Positions 1-12,167 of a stretch of 55,348 nucleotides of DNA are shown here, piece by piece. The DNA is taken from positions 13,746 through 69,093 of the forward strand of contig JADHZB010001688.1 in the NCBI GenBank assembly GCA_015657535.1, written 5' to 3'. This DNA comes from Nephromyces sp. MM_2019. Taxonomy: Eukaryota; Apicomplexa; Aconoidasida; Nephromycida. The first letter of the stretch is position 1. Each line of letters starts with the position of its first letter. The notes beneath the pieces are model-generated. The model was not told where the DNA came from, made no database searches, and was given only the letters and a program-made list of their open reading frames with translations. Position numbers and translations under genes: made by a program.

Positions 1-96
1 CCTTCATCACTTTTCACCCCCCTTCATCACTTTTCACCCCCCTTCATCACTTTTCACCCCCCTTCATCACTTTTCACCCCCCTTCATCACTTTTCA
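1..96. repeat. 20-bp tandem repeat at the window edge
   Basis: Almost five perfect copies of a 20-bp unit (ccttcatcacttttcacccc) start at base 1, and the last copy decays near 96-100. There are no unique spacers, so this is a minisatellite and not a CRISPR array. The array probably continues to the left outside the window, so its full length is unknown. Confidence 0.95.
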
Positions 97-2064
97 CTCC
101 GCTTCACCCCCTCCACACGGCTTGATGAATCATTGAGCTTGCCTCAATCCTCGAATATCTTTTGACTTCTTTTAAGTGGTACCCTACAAACACCCAAGAG
201 GCAGCAGCATCAGCCACTATCTCTAGATACCTATATCTCTCTCGATCTCTTGTAAATTCCTCACCCCTAGAGATTCGCCTGCACTGAGCCCGTAAGATAA
301 TGAAACTGCAACTTTCAAACATCAAACACACACTAGGCTTTATCATCCACATCATCTCATTCAGTCACGCAGCCACAGAAATCCCATATACACACACTGA
401 GGAGGCTTTTATGAACACCAGGGAGACGATGAGGCATATATAAGCAAATTGAGTATGCAGCGTCTCATAATCCACTCTTTGAGCTTATAAATTCACCATA
501 TATTGGCAGCATCTCTGCAGGAGAAAAGCCTAGCGAACCTCCTCCTATTTTCTCTATATATCTTCCAGTTTTTTGAAGGCATCAAGCAGCTGCTGAGTAG
601 GCCCAACTCAAAGAGTCTGAATCTCTCTCTGCTCCTTCTGCTTGAAGGCATCAAGCAGCTTCTGAGCACCTGTAATCCACCTAGCTTCAAGCACAGAATT
701 TCAAGGCTAACAAATGCATGCAACCTAGCTATTTCTACACATCTATTCCTATTTCTTTGCTAAAGTTTCAGTACTGAAGGAGAGCTTTATACGAGGTAAC
801 TCCCTCATTAAAATGCCAGCCAGCTTCATCTTCAGTGGCAATATCTTGGTGGAATACGTTGCAAATCAACCTACACTAAATACCAAGGCGAAACAGCGCA
901 ATACGACCCACTGAGCTGCAAACAAGATTATCTCTAACGGTAACAGTGTACATACAGTGCAAATTACTAGCATCTTCAACTTGATATATACATTGGGGAA
1001 GAATTACATACAAATCAAGCTGGTAGCCCCCCTCCTAGAACTCCTGCTTATCCTTCATCTTCAACCCTTGTAGTTTGTATTTCAAAAACTCCATGAAATA
1101 GCATGCTACAAGGGGAAATTAACCAAATCTTCGAAGATTCTCTATAAACCAACATATCTAATCTAAATACACCAAAGACTCTAGTATTACTAAGTTCTGA
1201 TTGAAAGGAACTAGAGATTTACTACTACTGTAGTGTCGTCACAAAACACTAATGAAAGAAATTCTAAAAATCAATCTTATCCTGCGTGTGTGTAGCTCTC
1301 TGTGCGTGTGTGTAGCTCTCTGCATCCGCAACTCTCTCTAAACCCGCCCCTCCCTCTACATGGGCGAGCACACAACCTCTAAGAACAACACACCACATAA
1401 CCTACTGTAACCCACCCACGAGAGCTTTTCAATTACAGCATATAATAGCAGCTGCAAATCAATAAGAAATCCAAACAAAACCTTCCCAACAAGACAAGTA
1501 TTCCAGGCATGAAGCACCCCCCACTATATATGCACCAATACAACACACACAACCACCTCCAATACAACACCCACCACCACCTCCAATACAACACACACCA
1601 CCACCTCCAATACAACACACACAACCACCTCCAATACAACACCCACCACCACCTCCAATACAACACACACCACCACCTCCAATACAACACACACCACCAC
1701 CTCCAATACAACACCCAACACACATTGCAATGCTCAATCCAATGAGGTAGAAAGAACAGCAACCCCCCACCCCCACCCCCTAAACACCCTTCACAAAATT
1801 ACACCTCAATACGTAGCTAAAACCGTAGCTTAGGTTAACTGGATAAAACTTCAAAAGGCTGGTGGTGTGTAGAGTCAGATAGATTTGTTTTATGAAGAAA
1901 CATTAGTTAAAAAGCTAGTAATTAAGAGGATTTTGGTGCCTACAGCATACCAAAAGCGTGGGATTTGAGATCCGATAAGCTTTCGAGATAAAAAATTGTA
2001 TACACACACGCTGTATACCGGCAGAAAGAGAGCAAGGAGGGATACTAGCTCCATCACAAACAAC
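97..2064. other. Downstream flank of eIF3f, no confident gene
   Basis: About 2 kb beyond the eIF3f stop. No protein family is recognised. On the minus strand three short stretches look exon-like. One is 1105-1035, which follows a TAG acceptor and ends in a stop with the tail KMKDKQEF. One is about 880-790, containing FHQDIATEDEAGW. One is about 700-595, containing KLLDAFKQKEQ. They may be terminal exons of another minus-strand gene, but their phases could not be joined into one model. A 23-b near-duplicate at 575-597 and 644-666 is offset by 69 bases. The rest is CA-rich or AT-rich sequence. Confidence 0.3.
1535..1722. repeat. 24-bp minisatellite with 72-bp higher-order pattern
   Basis: About eight copies of a 24-bp unit beginning ccaatacaacac run from 1535 to about 1722. 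Three unit variants (acaaccacct, ccaccaccacct and acaccaccacct endings) occur in the order A-B-C-A-B-C-C-D, so part of the array repeats with a 72-bp period. Because 24 is a multiple of three, several frames stay open through it. Those frames are not credible genes. Confidence 0.95.
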
Positions 2065-5000
2065 CTAGAAGAAAGATGTGTTGAGCTTTTCGGCAAGCAA
2101 AAACTGAATTTTCGCAAGGTGAACCAAGTGAGAAACCTAAGAGAAGCAGACAAAACAGGAAAAACAACAAATTAAAAGCAAAAAAAACAGGAAAAACTAC
2201 AAACTGAGCTTTTTTCTAAAAGATACTAAAATGGGACTTTCATCTTCAAAGAGGTTTCTAGAGTTTTTTTCGCAAAAATCTACTCCAAAATGAAGCAAAT
2301 GGCGTCGCAGAATTGATGTTTCATCAAAGAGCAAACTTAAGCAGAAAAAGAAGGGTAGAACCAGGGAAATAGTAGAGCTAAAACGATGAATTCATGGACT
2401 TGTATATACAATCTTCTAGTTGTCTTTGCTGCCGATAACTATGATAAATCAGCAAGAAATAGAGGTTACGTAACCATGCAATTCTTAAAGCAATAGAAGA
2501 AGAGGGGAAGAAAGCAGTTTTTCAAGGCTTATACGATACATAGATGGTGGAAAAAGCGCATTTTGTTCTCAGAAGCGAAAAGGATACTCCTGAATTAGTC
2601 TTATAGCTTGAATGAAAGGGAGAAAGCCCTTTAGAACTCAGCGAAAACAGCAGAGAAATATGGAGGTATTGGCATAAATTCACAGTGCAGGGAGAGCGAC
2701 TCATAGAGTAAGATGATCAACAAAACCCACACCAATCCCACACACCAAAAACAAGATTGCTTCCAGCACTGACCAATTCTCACACAGCAGTATCAGAAGC
2801 TTCTTAATTACACACCAAATCCAACCGAATAACACGCAAGTAAAAACACACTGCAATCACACACAAAAGCGGGAAATACTTACCACGAGATTGTCTTCAA
2901 CTGCAGTTTGGCACATCTTCTCAAATTGCTCAGTCCTAACAACAGGATCCACAGACAGAGCCTTTGCTAGGAATCTTCCAACTTCAACGTTTGGCTTCAG
3001 ACGACCATCCTGAGAGTTGAAGATGCCAAAAAAGGCGCTTAAACGTAGAATTTCAAGCAGCTCGTAGCTGCTAAAATCATCAGCCCACCCCTGAATACAT
3101 CCCTCCTCATACACACAAACTCAAAATGCAATTCAACAAAAATACTGGTAAGCATATCGAGATTTTTGAAATTTTATCATCTTTTTAAATATTAGAAGCA
3201 ATCGTCAGCTTAATCTCAACGCTTAAACTTGAATAATATCGTGTTCATACACCTCTCAACAAGCTGTCGCACATATACTTCACGTGATGCTAATGACGGT
3301 AGAAATGGTAATCGAAGTATGAAAATCTTCTGCGAAGTAAACCCTAAAGACTGCAGGTTTTCAATGTATACCCCATTGCATTTATGAAACTATCTTTCCA
3401 TGAATATATATCTGAAGAATGATATAGAGCAACCCAATTGAATACTCTTAAACACACTTGAAATCTTTTCAAAAAGGCCATGCAGCCACACACACAAGCC
3501 GATAAGCACACACACACATATAAAAGCTGATAAGCACACACACATAACACAAACAACAATAACCACCTAAACCACCTCACACACTCCCCTGCTACTCACC
3601 AAAACATCATTCACATAATTTATACAGATTTTCAAGAGTTTCTGAAGATGCACCAGAGAACCATGAAATCCATCCTTCACTACAGCAGCATCGGCGGGAG
3701 AATTAGCAGCATCTTTTGCATCCTGAGCCTTTAGAAGGACGGATAAAGCAGTTCTTTCCGAATGATTAGAAAACATCTCCACGGGAATCTCCTGGAATCT
3801 GAAATACGCCTCCTTAACGACTTGCTGGGGTATACGCAGAAAAGCCTGTGAAAAGAAGCAGAAAGATAACGCAATTTTCTGAAGAAATCTACTTTTCTTT
3901 AGCTAAAATCTTCAAAGAAATCCTAATCAAATGAGCTACCAACCAACGTCATGTAATCCTCTTTTTAGAGAGAGAAGTTCATAATGTCATCACAACAAAT
4001 TTGCTCATAAAGATGCAATTTCTGGGGAGAAAAGTCATATTTTGCCTACATAATTGGGAGATATCTAGAAGGCAGGCGATCTGCAGCTAAGTGGAAGCGT
4101 AGAGAAGAGAAACTCCTTAAAAACTAAAAGAGAAAAGCAACTCCTTCACAGAAGGGACTTTGTAGAAAATATCAAGATATTATGCCACCAAACACGGGTA
4201 ACAAGAGGGCAGGGGGGATTTATCTACGTGTGTGTGCGTATTTATCTGCGTGTGTGTGCATGTTTATCCGTGTGTGGGAGGAGTTGCTAGCCATGAGCGT
4301 TTGGCAGCGCATGAAATCGACATCAATATGATTAAACTTAACTACAGGGGCATTAAAAACTTCAAAATTTGATGCATAGATAGGGAAGGGCTTTGATAAT
4401 AAAAAAGGGTAGTGATAAGCAATTCTATGTAATTTAATCACGCACACACACTGACACACAGACACAGATACATTCACACACAGATAAACAAACACACACA
4501 CTCACAGATACGCTCACACACGCATCTACTGGTCACTACGCTATCACTCCAAAACGCACTTACACACACATATACATCTAAATCTAAGTATAATGAACTG
4601 ACCTGAATAGCAAGACTATTGTTTTCGAGTGTTGCATCTACCATTAAATGAATGGGCTCGGTCAGAGGAGGATGAGGGACGAATTTAGAAATGTTGGAAT
4701 ACTGTTTAAACCATCCGTGAACAGCACACGTCAGCTCAGTCATCTCTGCGCCGGTGCAAAACCTAATCAAACAAGCAATAGTATAGCAGAAGTTGAATCA
4801 TCTTCATTATCTTCATCATCAAGATTAGAGAATTTAATTTCTAAAATTACACTTCTACACGAAGAGATTCGCGCGATTGAAAGCAACTTTAGATATTTTG
4901 CTTCAAATGCTAGAAACGGATCAAGTTCATGGTGTATGTTGTTTCCCTACCAATTTTCACAATCTCTTCATAAACTCTATCCACGACCAAAGCCATAGCA

Positions 5001-6744
5001 AACAGCGAGAAAACCTGGCCTTCAGTTTAGCTATAGTGAAGCAGTCTTCAAAGCAGATACTAGCTCTAAAAAAATCGCCACGATTTACTCAGGATATCTA
5101 AGCTATACAAAAACTCAGGAAAGATGAGATCAGACAGCTCGCAATACAGTTCATCTATATATACTTAGGGTTTAGGGTTTAGGGTTCGGTCTTTAGAGTC
5201 TAGGGTTTAGGGCTCAGAGCTTATACTTTAGAGTTTATACTTCAGAGTTTAATGAAAAAGCGTATCGCAGATTAAAGAAAGAGCAGGAGAAAGCAGCTTA
5301 ACAACTGGAAACACAAGTGTTTGGCAACACACCACATAGAGGCCAAAAATTCACACCCAAAAAGATAGACTATTTCATTTCTGAACTCAATATCTTCACG
5401 ATAAAATCAGAGTAAATCATCGAATCTTCAGGTTTTGAAGATAAGAGCAAAGCTTACCATCCAACTACCTGCTCCTTTATGTTGACTTTCTGCTTCAACT
5501 CAAACATTGATTCATGATGATCCTTGATAATTTGCAGCATGCCCTAAACACAAGCTCAAACATCTAAAGTGTGAAGCTGCAACTAGCAAAGAGCTTAGGA
5601 AAAAAGCAATCTATATCAAAATTCCGCACACATCTTTCCCACCACAAGGTAAAAACACAGCTGGAAAACCTTAATCTACGCAACCAACAAGTAATTTTCC
5701 ACTCATTCATAGCCCAAGAAGCTCTCGGCTATGCCTTCACCATGCTTAAACTTCAGCGAGGTGATATGCAAGGAAATTTAGAGAAACAAATTTAAAAAAA
5801 ATTCTTCCATTTTTCAAACGTGAAAACTTTATTTTTCCCAAAACACGCAAAAAATCCTTCTTTCTCCTCAAAATAGGTGAAAATTTCATCAAAAGTTGCT
5901 TCAAGAAATTGATATAATGGAAATATGCAACGTGAGAAATCCTCGAAGCATAGCTCCATCGTTCAGAAAAAACTGCGAGAGCGAAATGCTACTATTATTA
6001 TCCTCAGCGTTGAGGTCTCTTTATCCAGATAATTATGCATAAAAACCCGTATCAATAAACCAAAGGCATCCTGCAGTACTCATATATTTAGAAATTAATG
6101 AACTCAAATACACTAAATGCAAAACAGTGGCGGCTTATAATCGACAAGTATTTCATCAACAAAAGGTAAGTTTCATAGAATACAGCCTGCCGGATCGTAG
6201 ACTACTTCGTCCACCACGCGTAAACCAACACACTTTGAATATATACGCTTCACACACATACATTATCAAATTTAAACCAACAAAATATGCACACCCAAGC
6301 CAACACACAATGCTGGGGGGCGTAAAGTGAGGGTGGAATGTCTACCTCATCCCCCCCCTCTTGGGGCACTCACAATATCGAATATACGAGCAAAGATAGC
6401 AACACAGACACACAACATCAAAACTAAAAAAGCCTTGCGCAAGCCACGTATATTTCACAGTATACCTCATCGGTCAAAAAGTGACGGTCTGTGAAGCAAT
6501 CTGTTATCTCAACAGTATTCGAGTCTTGCACAGTCCCCAGTAAAGTACCAATAACTTGATCTTGCTCTGATTTTCTCCTTAGAAAAGCATCAAGTATAGA
6601 TAAGACTACGGAAGGGTGAATTCGGCATTTTATCGACGCAGCGGGAGGGAGCAGATCGAATGCTTTAGGGACCGAAGAAGAAGGAGGGAGGGCCTGTGTA
6701 CTCAATAGAGAAGAAGGCTTCAAAGAAACAGTCATTGGCGGCAT
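2065..6744 (-). CDS. EIF3F: Eukaryotic translation initiation factor 3 subunit f (MPN-domain protein)
   Basis: eIF3f is a core subunit of eIF3, which joins the 40S ribosome during translation initiation in the cytoplasm. Exons read on the minus strand: 6744-6466, 5543-5458, 4762-4603, 3845-3600, 3009-2884 and 2136-2065. All have GT-AG borders, all phases agree, and together they give about 322 residues ending in TAG, close to the usual length of the conserved core. Residues 38-93 match the MPN start (IHPSVVLSILDAF, VIGTLLGTV). Later exons supply VVGWF, PIHLMVDATLENN, INYVNDVL, EVGRFLAKAL and the closing LAKIQFLLAEKL, in the family order. As in other eIF3f proteins this is a non-catalytic MPN type. 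The loop after exon 3 is shorter than in human eIF3f unless a 15-nt microexon at 3958-3944 (DYMTL) is used. The start is the first ATG before the Pro/Ser-rich tail that precedes the domain. Confidence 0.9.
5164..5213 (+). repeat. Interstitial telomere-like TTTAGGG repeat
   Basis: Three consecutive TTAGGG/TTTAGGG units at 5165-5184 are followed by diverged copies (ttcggtc, tttagag, tctaggg) and another perfect unit ending at 5213. Weaker echoes (tttagag) trail on to about 5250. The tract lies within eIF3f intron 2, so it is interstitial and not a chromosome end. Confidence 0.9.
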
Positions 6745-9700
6745 CTTGAATGCACATCAAATACTTTCAGTCTGGTTATGGGAAGGAAAGTGAACAGCCG
6801 AACAGCCGCCTCCTCAAAATCTTCTTCGTGTGGCCAAAAATCTGACCCAGCAACGAAGGCTTTTCTAAGAGTAACAGCCAGACAGATAGAAGGGCATAAT
6901 TGCTTGATAGCCGAAAGTGGATGAATGATATGTAGAGGTGTGAATTTTCTATAGATTTGGTTATATAGAGCAAGCTCCAGAGCGGGGAGTAGCAAAAATT
7001 ATATCCCTTTTGATCGCGAGGAAGCAGCGCGCTTGGAGCTCTGAAAAAGCGCAGCTATATGCAGTAGAGGGCGAGTCTTGATGTAGAGAATTTCGTGGTG
7101 ACAGTTCCGGTTGCTCAATTAGGGGCCCCGTCGTGGGTCGCTAGTTCGGGGTCGCTGGTTGATGTTTTGTTACGTTTGTGTGTGTGTGTTGGGGAGTTTG
7201 TGTGTGCGTGTTGGGTAGTTTGCGTGCTTGTTGAGTTTGTGTACCTACTGTTTTCTTTTACCTCAGTTAGTTTGGTTAGCTAGTAAGTTCGGTTGATGCG
7301 TACTCTAAGATGAATTTCTTAGTTCATTGTTTTGTGTTTTCGTTTTTTCGCTGTCTTCTATTAGTTTTTCAGTTCGTTCTTTGCGATCATTTCGTTTAGC
7401 TGAGTTCCTTCGGCTATTCCGTCATCGTTTGCTATTTTCGTTTAGCTCAGTTAGTTTGGTTATTTCGGTTTGCTCGTTGATTTCCATTACGATGTTGTTT
7501 TCGGTTAATTTGTTTTTTCGGTGAGTTCTCTACTTCGTAGTTTCTTGGGCACACAGCAGCGAGTACCAGATATCCCAAGAAGCGTTGCAGCTCTGAGTTA
7601 GAAGCACGATTCCGCAAGATTGGCATCATTAACAATCTCAGCAGCTCATGCAGCGAAACTTATTTTTTCCCAAATATCCAGCTAGCAGATTTTTCTGTCT
7701 TATTCCGTCCATATTTCCAATATGCTTTTTAACCGCCTACAGTTTTATCCGTCGTCATTAAGCTGCTATCAGAGGGGTAAACAAGGTAACGTACTTCATC
7801 CTCATCTCGAAAGACCTATAGGATTTCACCGCAATAACATAATATAACGAATTTTTTGGTGTGGAAACGGGAATAAACCAGCTATAGTTTGATCTTGATG
7901 GCATTTCCAGTTTCAAGACGAGGCCTCCGCGTAAATTAAAATCTAATATATCTGGCCTAAGTCATGCTGAAAACATTAAGCTCTATGAGATGCAATAAAA
8001 GCTCACACCTGCTTCCCACTTTTTTATTCAACAATAACACTAGTTTCTCGCTTAATAGAAACGGCTGCCAAATAAATAGATAAAGTTGCTTACTTTTTTG
8101 AAATCATGCGAATTTTTTCGTAGACACAAGGATGTAATAAAAGCGGGTGGCTCTGCTTCATTTTCTAGTGGTTTACAGAGTATTATTTTTTTGGCTGTTT
8201 AATCCGCTCCTTCGGGAAATAAGGCGTAAAACCTTCGCGGAACAGACTTAGGCCCTGAGTTTTTCATGTCTGTATTGTGCCGAAAATATGGTTTTTTGCG
8301 AGAAGCAAGCTAAAAGTAAGGGGAAAATGTTTGGAGTTCTGACAGAAGTACAATTTTCTGGGAGGTACCTCAGTTACAGCCGTTGACTAGCAAAAAAAGC
8401 TCCAAAAACTCTAGAATAACCTAATGCTTACTTTCCAAGCTCAACCGGTGTGCTTCTTTACACGATGTTCCTACGTACTACCGAGGAGTCATTCAAAGCG
8501 CAAGCGACGAAAGAACTGCATATTTGCAATACTCTGAGTGTATGCAGTTTCGCATTTTTCATGACTGTTGCAGCAAACAGCTTTGGCGACTGCGAACACT
8601 CAGTATGCATATACTTCCCATTTAGTACCAGGAAATTATATCCTAGTACTAAAACGCTTGCCACCATGACACAAAGTTAAAAAGACCATGGTTTGCACGC
8701 TATACGGGGGTAAATTAGCTGTATTCTCCCAGGATGAACAGCTAGCAGTAATGGAACTTCCTCCCTTGGAATCAGTAATGATTCCCAGCGGGTACAACTT
8801 CAGTTTTTCAAAGAGAAGGGCTCCCAGTTTTCTACGTAGGTGCTTCCAGATGGGGTCACTTTGCCTTCAATAGCGGTGGATTCGAGGTTCTTTCATGTGG
8901 GGTCACTTTAGCTTCAATAGTGGTGAATGAGAGGTGCTTTTATGGCATCACTTTACCTTCATTAGCGGTGCATTTACAAATCGTACGCTTTACTGCTTAA
9001 TGCGATGAAGCATCGGACCAGAACTATTTGGTAGAAGCGAATGTTGCATAGCTATAGCAGCTTTCCTCCTTTACCAAATTAACTCGTAGTTTTTAGCATA
9101 CGCAGTAAAAGTAGATGCACTACTGTATATTAAGCTTAGACGCAGCTCGAACAAATGATGTAATAAGGCAATAATGACTTCCTAATATACCATTATAAAA
9201 TAAGGAATTTTACGGTAAATTTCGTCCCTTAGTAATTCCTAAATGAAAATTCTGGTCTTTTAGGGTACTTTGAACAATCTAGGTTCATATGAACTGTCTT
9301 AACGCTCGAATAAAGCCGCTTTCACTCGCACACCTGATGCTTATCATTCCAGATAACATTAGTTTGCTGCTGTGTCATTAACTTACAAACGGTTGTGGAT
9401 ACCCCTTGGGTTTCACCCTTCTCTCAGAGTATAGAGAAGAGATTTCATCTACAAGTTATTCGAGACTCCTTCAAGTAAGTGTAATCGAGGTAAAGTGCAG
9501 CTTGAGCTTCCACTTGCAAAAATATTTTTAGTTTGCAGAGCTGAAATGCATGAGATATCGGAAAAAAAGTTACTAGAAAAAACTAGGACAAGAAATCCCA
9601 ATTTATGACTGTTTTTTTTAATTCAATTTTATATTCAACAATCTGATAAAATCCGAGAGACACACTGTGGCTATCACACTTTTATCGCAGTGTATATAGG

Positions 9701-12167
9701 TTATTTTTCTTCTATCTGGGGATGTTTATGTGATTCCTCTTAAAGACGACTCTTATTTCTAGAACCGATTTGTAACAATCACACAATGGATTTTTACAAT
9801 TTCACGGATATAACGCGTAACAACATTAAAAATTCATGTAGGGTAAAAACTTAGTGTTTTTAGTGCTCTCTATGATTCTCCTTCCTGTTTATTCATTCAT
9901 CCTGTACAATTTTCACATCTAAGAATTAGTAAAGATGCGCTGAAACTTGCTCTCCATGCTAATTTTCTCAAGATAAAACTAGAATCGGGGGTCATGGCCA
10001 GATGTTAAATAAACTTGCAAGTCACCAAATTGAAAAATGGATATTCAATTATTGTGAATTTAATATATAAATATAATATCAGTTCCTAAGACTGTTTTGG
10101 ATTATTTTGTTAGAAAAGGAAAGGGCTTTTTTTGGGAGCTAATTGGAGGCCCAAATTCTATCAACTAATGTTTTCCTCAGCTTTCCATCTCATTTTGGCC
10201 GCATTTGCATTGATGAATAGGAACAACCCCGATTCTATGAAGTACTCGCACCAACCTGAACCTGCAAAGACTTCTTGTTAGTAACTTCTAGTGCAGTCAG
10301 AGAACCTACAACGAGATTATTTGGTACGCTAAAAAACGGAAAAATACTAAAATTCTGGACCACAAACTAATGAAATAGCTCAGTAACAATCGCTGCTGAG
10401 AGCGACGAAAACTTCGCACCTAGTCCTGTCTGCCCAGAGTTACAGTAGGTGTATTTGTCGATTTGTTTCTTTTGTTTTACGGAGAGGGATGGCAAGGTGA
10501 GCTGAGAGATATACAATGGCACACACACACACACACCTGTGTGAGTTTTTTACTGAGTTGCACACTGTGTGAGCTGTCTTTACCAAGTTACACACACATC
10601 TGTTACCTAATGAGCTACACACACCTGTGAGTTATCTACTGAGCTACACACTTGGATTTACTTATCTACTAAATTACACACACACCTGTGTTTATCTACA
10701 CCTGAGTTACACACGGAATGAGTTACACGCACGCTTTATACTGGTTTTGAAAGAAGGAGGAAAATCGGAGATACTAAGTAGCTCATATTTGCAGGGAGAT
10801 GCGTTTGTCCCAGTTTTCACAAGTAGGGAGTCAACTTTTGTATTATCTTGTTGGTACTGAACCCTCTAACAACATATTTTTGTGTACTTTTGAGACGTTA
10901 TTGGGTTCCGTAATTCGAAGGGGTTGAGTGGAACTTTTCAGCTTCTGTGGGAAATGGGTACTTTTCACGGACTAAGACAGTTGTAAATTGCTTCTATTTC
11001 GCTGATTAATTTGCAATTTCATAGATTTAACACATTTTTGATGACTATGAAAGCTAAAAAAACAGCAGATCTCCACTTTTTTACTATTTGACGGGGATGG
11101 ATTTATGCTTTCTGTAGTCATCTAATAAAATGCTTCAGTCGAGTTAAGAGTGTAGATAAGCTGATGCATTTACGCTTATATCCCTAAGTTGCGTGTGTGC
11201 GTCTGTGTGTACACTTTATATGGCATGATAATTTACACTATCTTAATAGATTTATGTTGCCTGAAAGCTCTAAAACTGTTTTTTGTTTTTTTTATTGTTT
11301 TACAGTCTTTTTACAAACTCTTTCCCAATGTTTGTGAATCACGTAGCTGCATTTTTCACTGTAAGCAAGACCTTTTATTAACTCAACAGGTTTATCTCCA
11401 GCTTTCTTCAGATCTAGCCTGACGTGCGACTTACGTTGTGCTAAACACTGGAAACTGAGGAAGGATATTTCTGTGTGGAACCTTGCATCCCAAACATAAA
11501 TACAGGGATATTTATGCTGTTCGACTTATCGTTTGTCGGTATGCTCTTGTCTTGAAAATTCGCCGCCTATACAGCACACGTAGCTCCTAAGCTTGAGATT
11601 ACTGAGAGAGTATAACTTTCATAGACTTTTCAATTCAAAGTTTGCTTTTTAGCTTTCTTCTCCAGCCTTCCTCTCAGCTTTGATTTCTAGGTTCTCTGTA
11701 ACAGATCAATATATATGCGACTGATTCTCAGTTCGTCAACGATGTTCCAAATAGTGTTTAAGAGTTAACTTTGGTATACCCATTCCCTCAAATCAGAACC
11801 ATTCCTCTTTTAATTAAACGATTACGCTTTTACGTGGTGCTAAACACTCAAAACATTTGACTACTATTTTATATCATCTCTCGAAGCCTACAAAGTATCG
11901 CTTTTTCGAGGCCTGATTAAGTTAAATTATTCAAATCTGTGCATTTAGTTGTGTACAGCTGATGTCTTATTTTAGGGGTCGTAAAGACTGCAAAATAGTA
12001 TATATATTGGAATACGTCACGTTTTAGAGTATAATATGTTAGTCTTTGATCACCAAAATCTCCTTGAATAAAACAGTAAAAGCCTGGACTTTACAAATCA
12101 CCCTGTTTGACTATCACACCTGATATGGGATCCATAGCTTGTGTGATGATCTCCATTCGTATCAAAG
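6745..12167. other. Intergenic region between divergent eIF3f and nuclease genes
   Basis: This stretch must hold both promoters, but no core element could be assigned. 7095-7540 is T-rich, with recurring gtttagct/tcggtt motifs and a GT tract near 7175. 8838-8978 is a degenerate 47-bp triple repeat. 8688-8873 (+) is an ATG-initiated frame of 61 codons (starting MVCTLYGGKLAVF) that could be a small gene or chance. Short CA/TG tracts lie at 10518-10540, 10585-10710 and 11190. The rest shows nothing. Confidence 0.5.
8838..8978. repeat. Three degenerate 47-bp tandem copies
   Basis: Units start at 8838, 8885 and 8932 with aggtgctt or aggttctt. Each contains ggtcacttt or catcacttt, then ttcaatag or ttcattag, then cggtg or tggtg. 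The spacing is exactly 47 bases twice. Divergence between copies indicates an old duplication. Confidence 0.85.

Noticed and set aside
1..96. Regular repeats considered as a CRISPR array
   Set aside because: Units are directly adjacent without spacers and the genome is eukaryotic.
1433..1776. Several frames of 68-109 codons with CVLYWRWW-like repeats
   Set aside because: They are translations of the 24-bp minisatellite, open in several frames on both strands.
4220..4501. Minus-strand frame (YASNFEVFNAPVVKF) considered as an eIF3f exon
   Set aside because: The exon at 3845-3600 already covers the matching part of eIF3f. This piece lacks a good donor and runs into TG repeats.
4648..4998. 116-codon plus-strand frame
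   Set aside because: It is antisense to the supported eIF3f exon 4762-4603.
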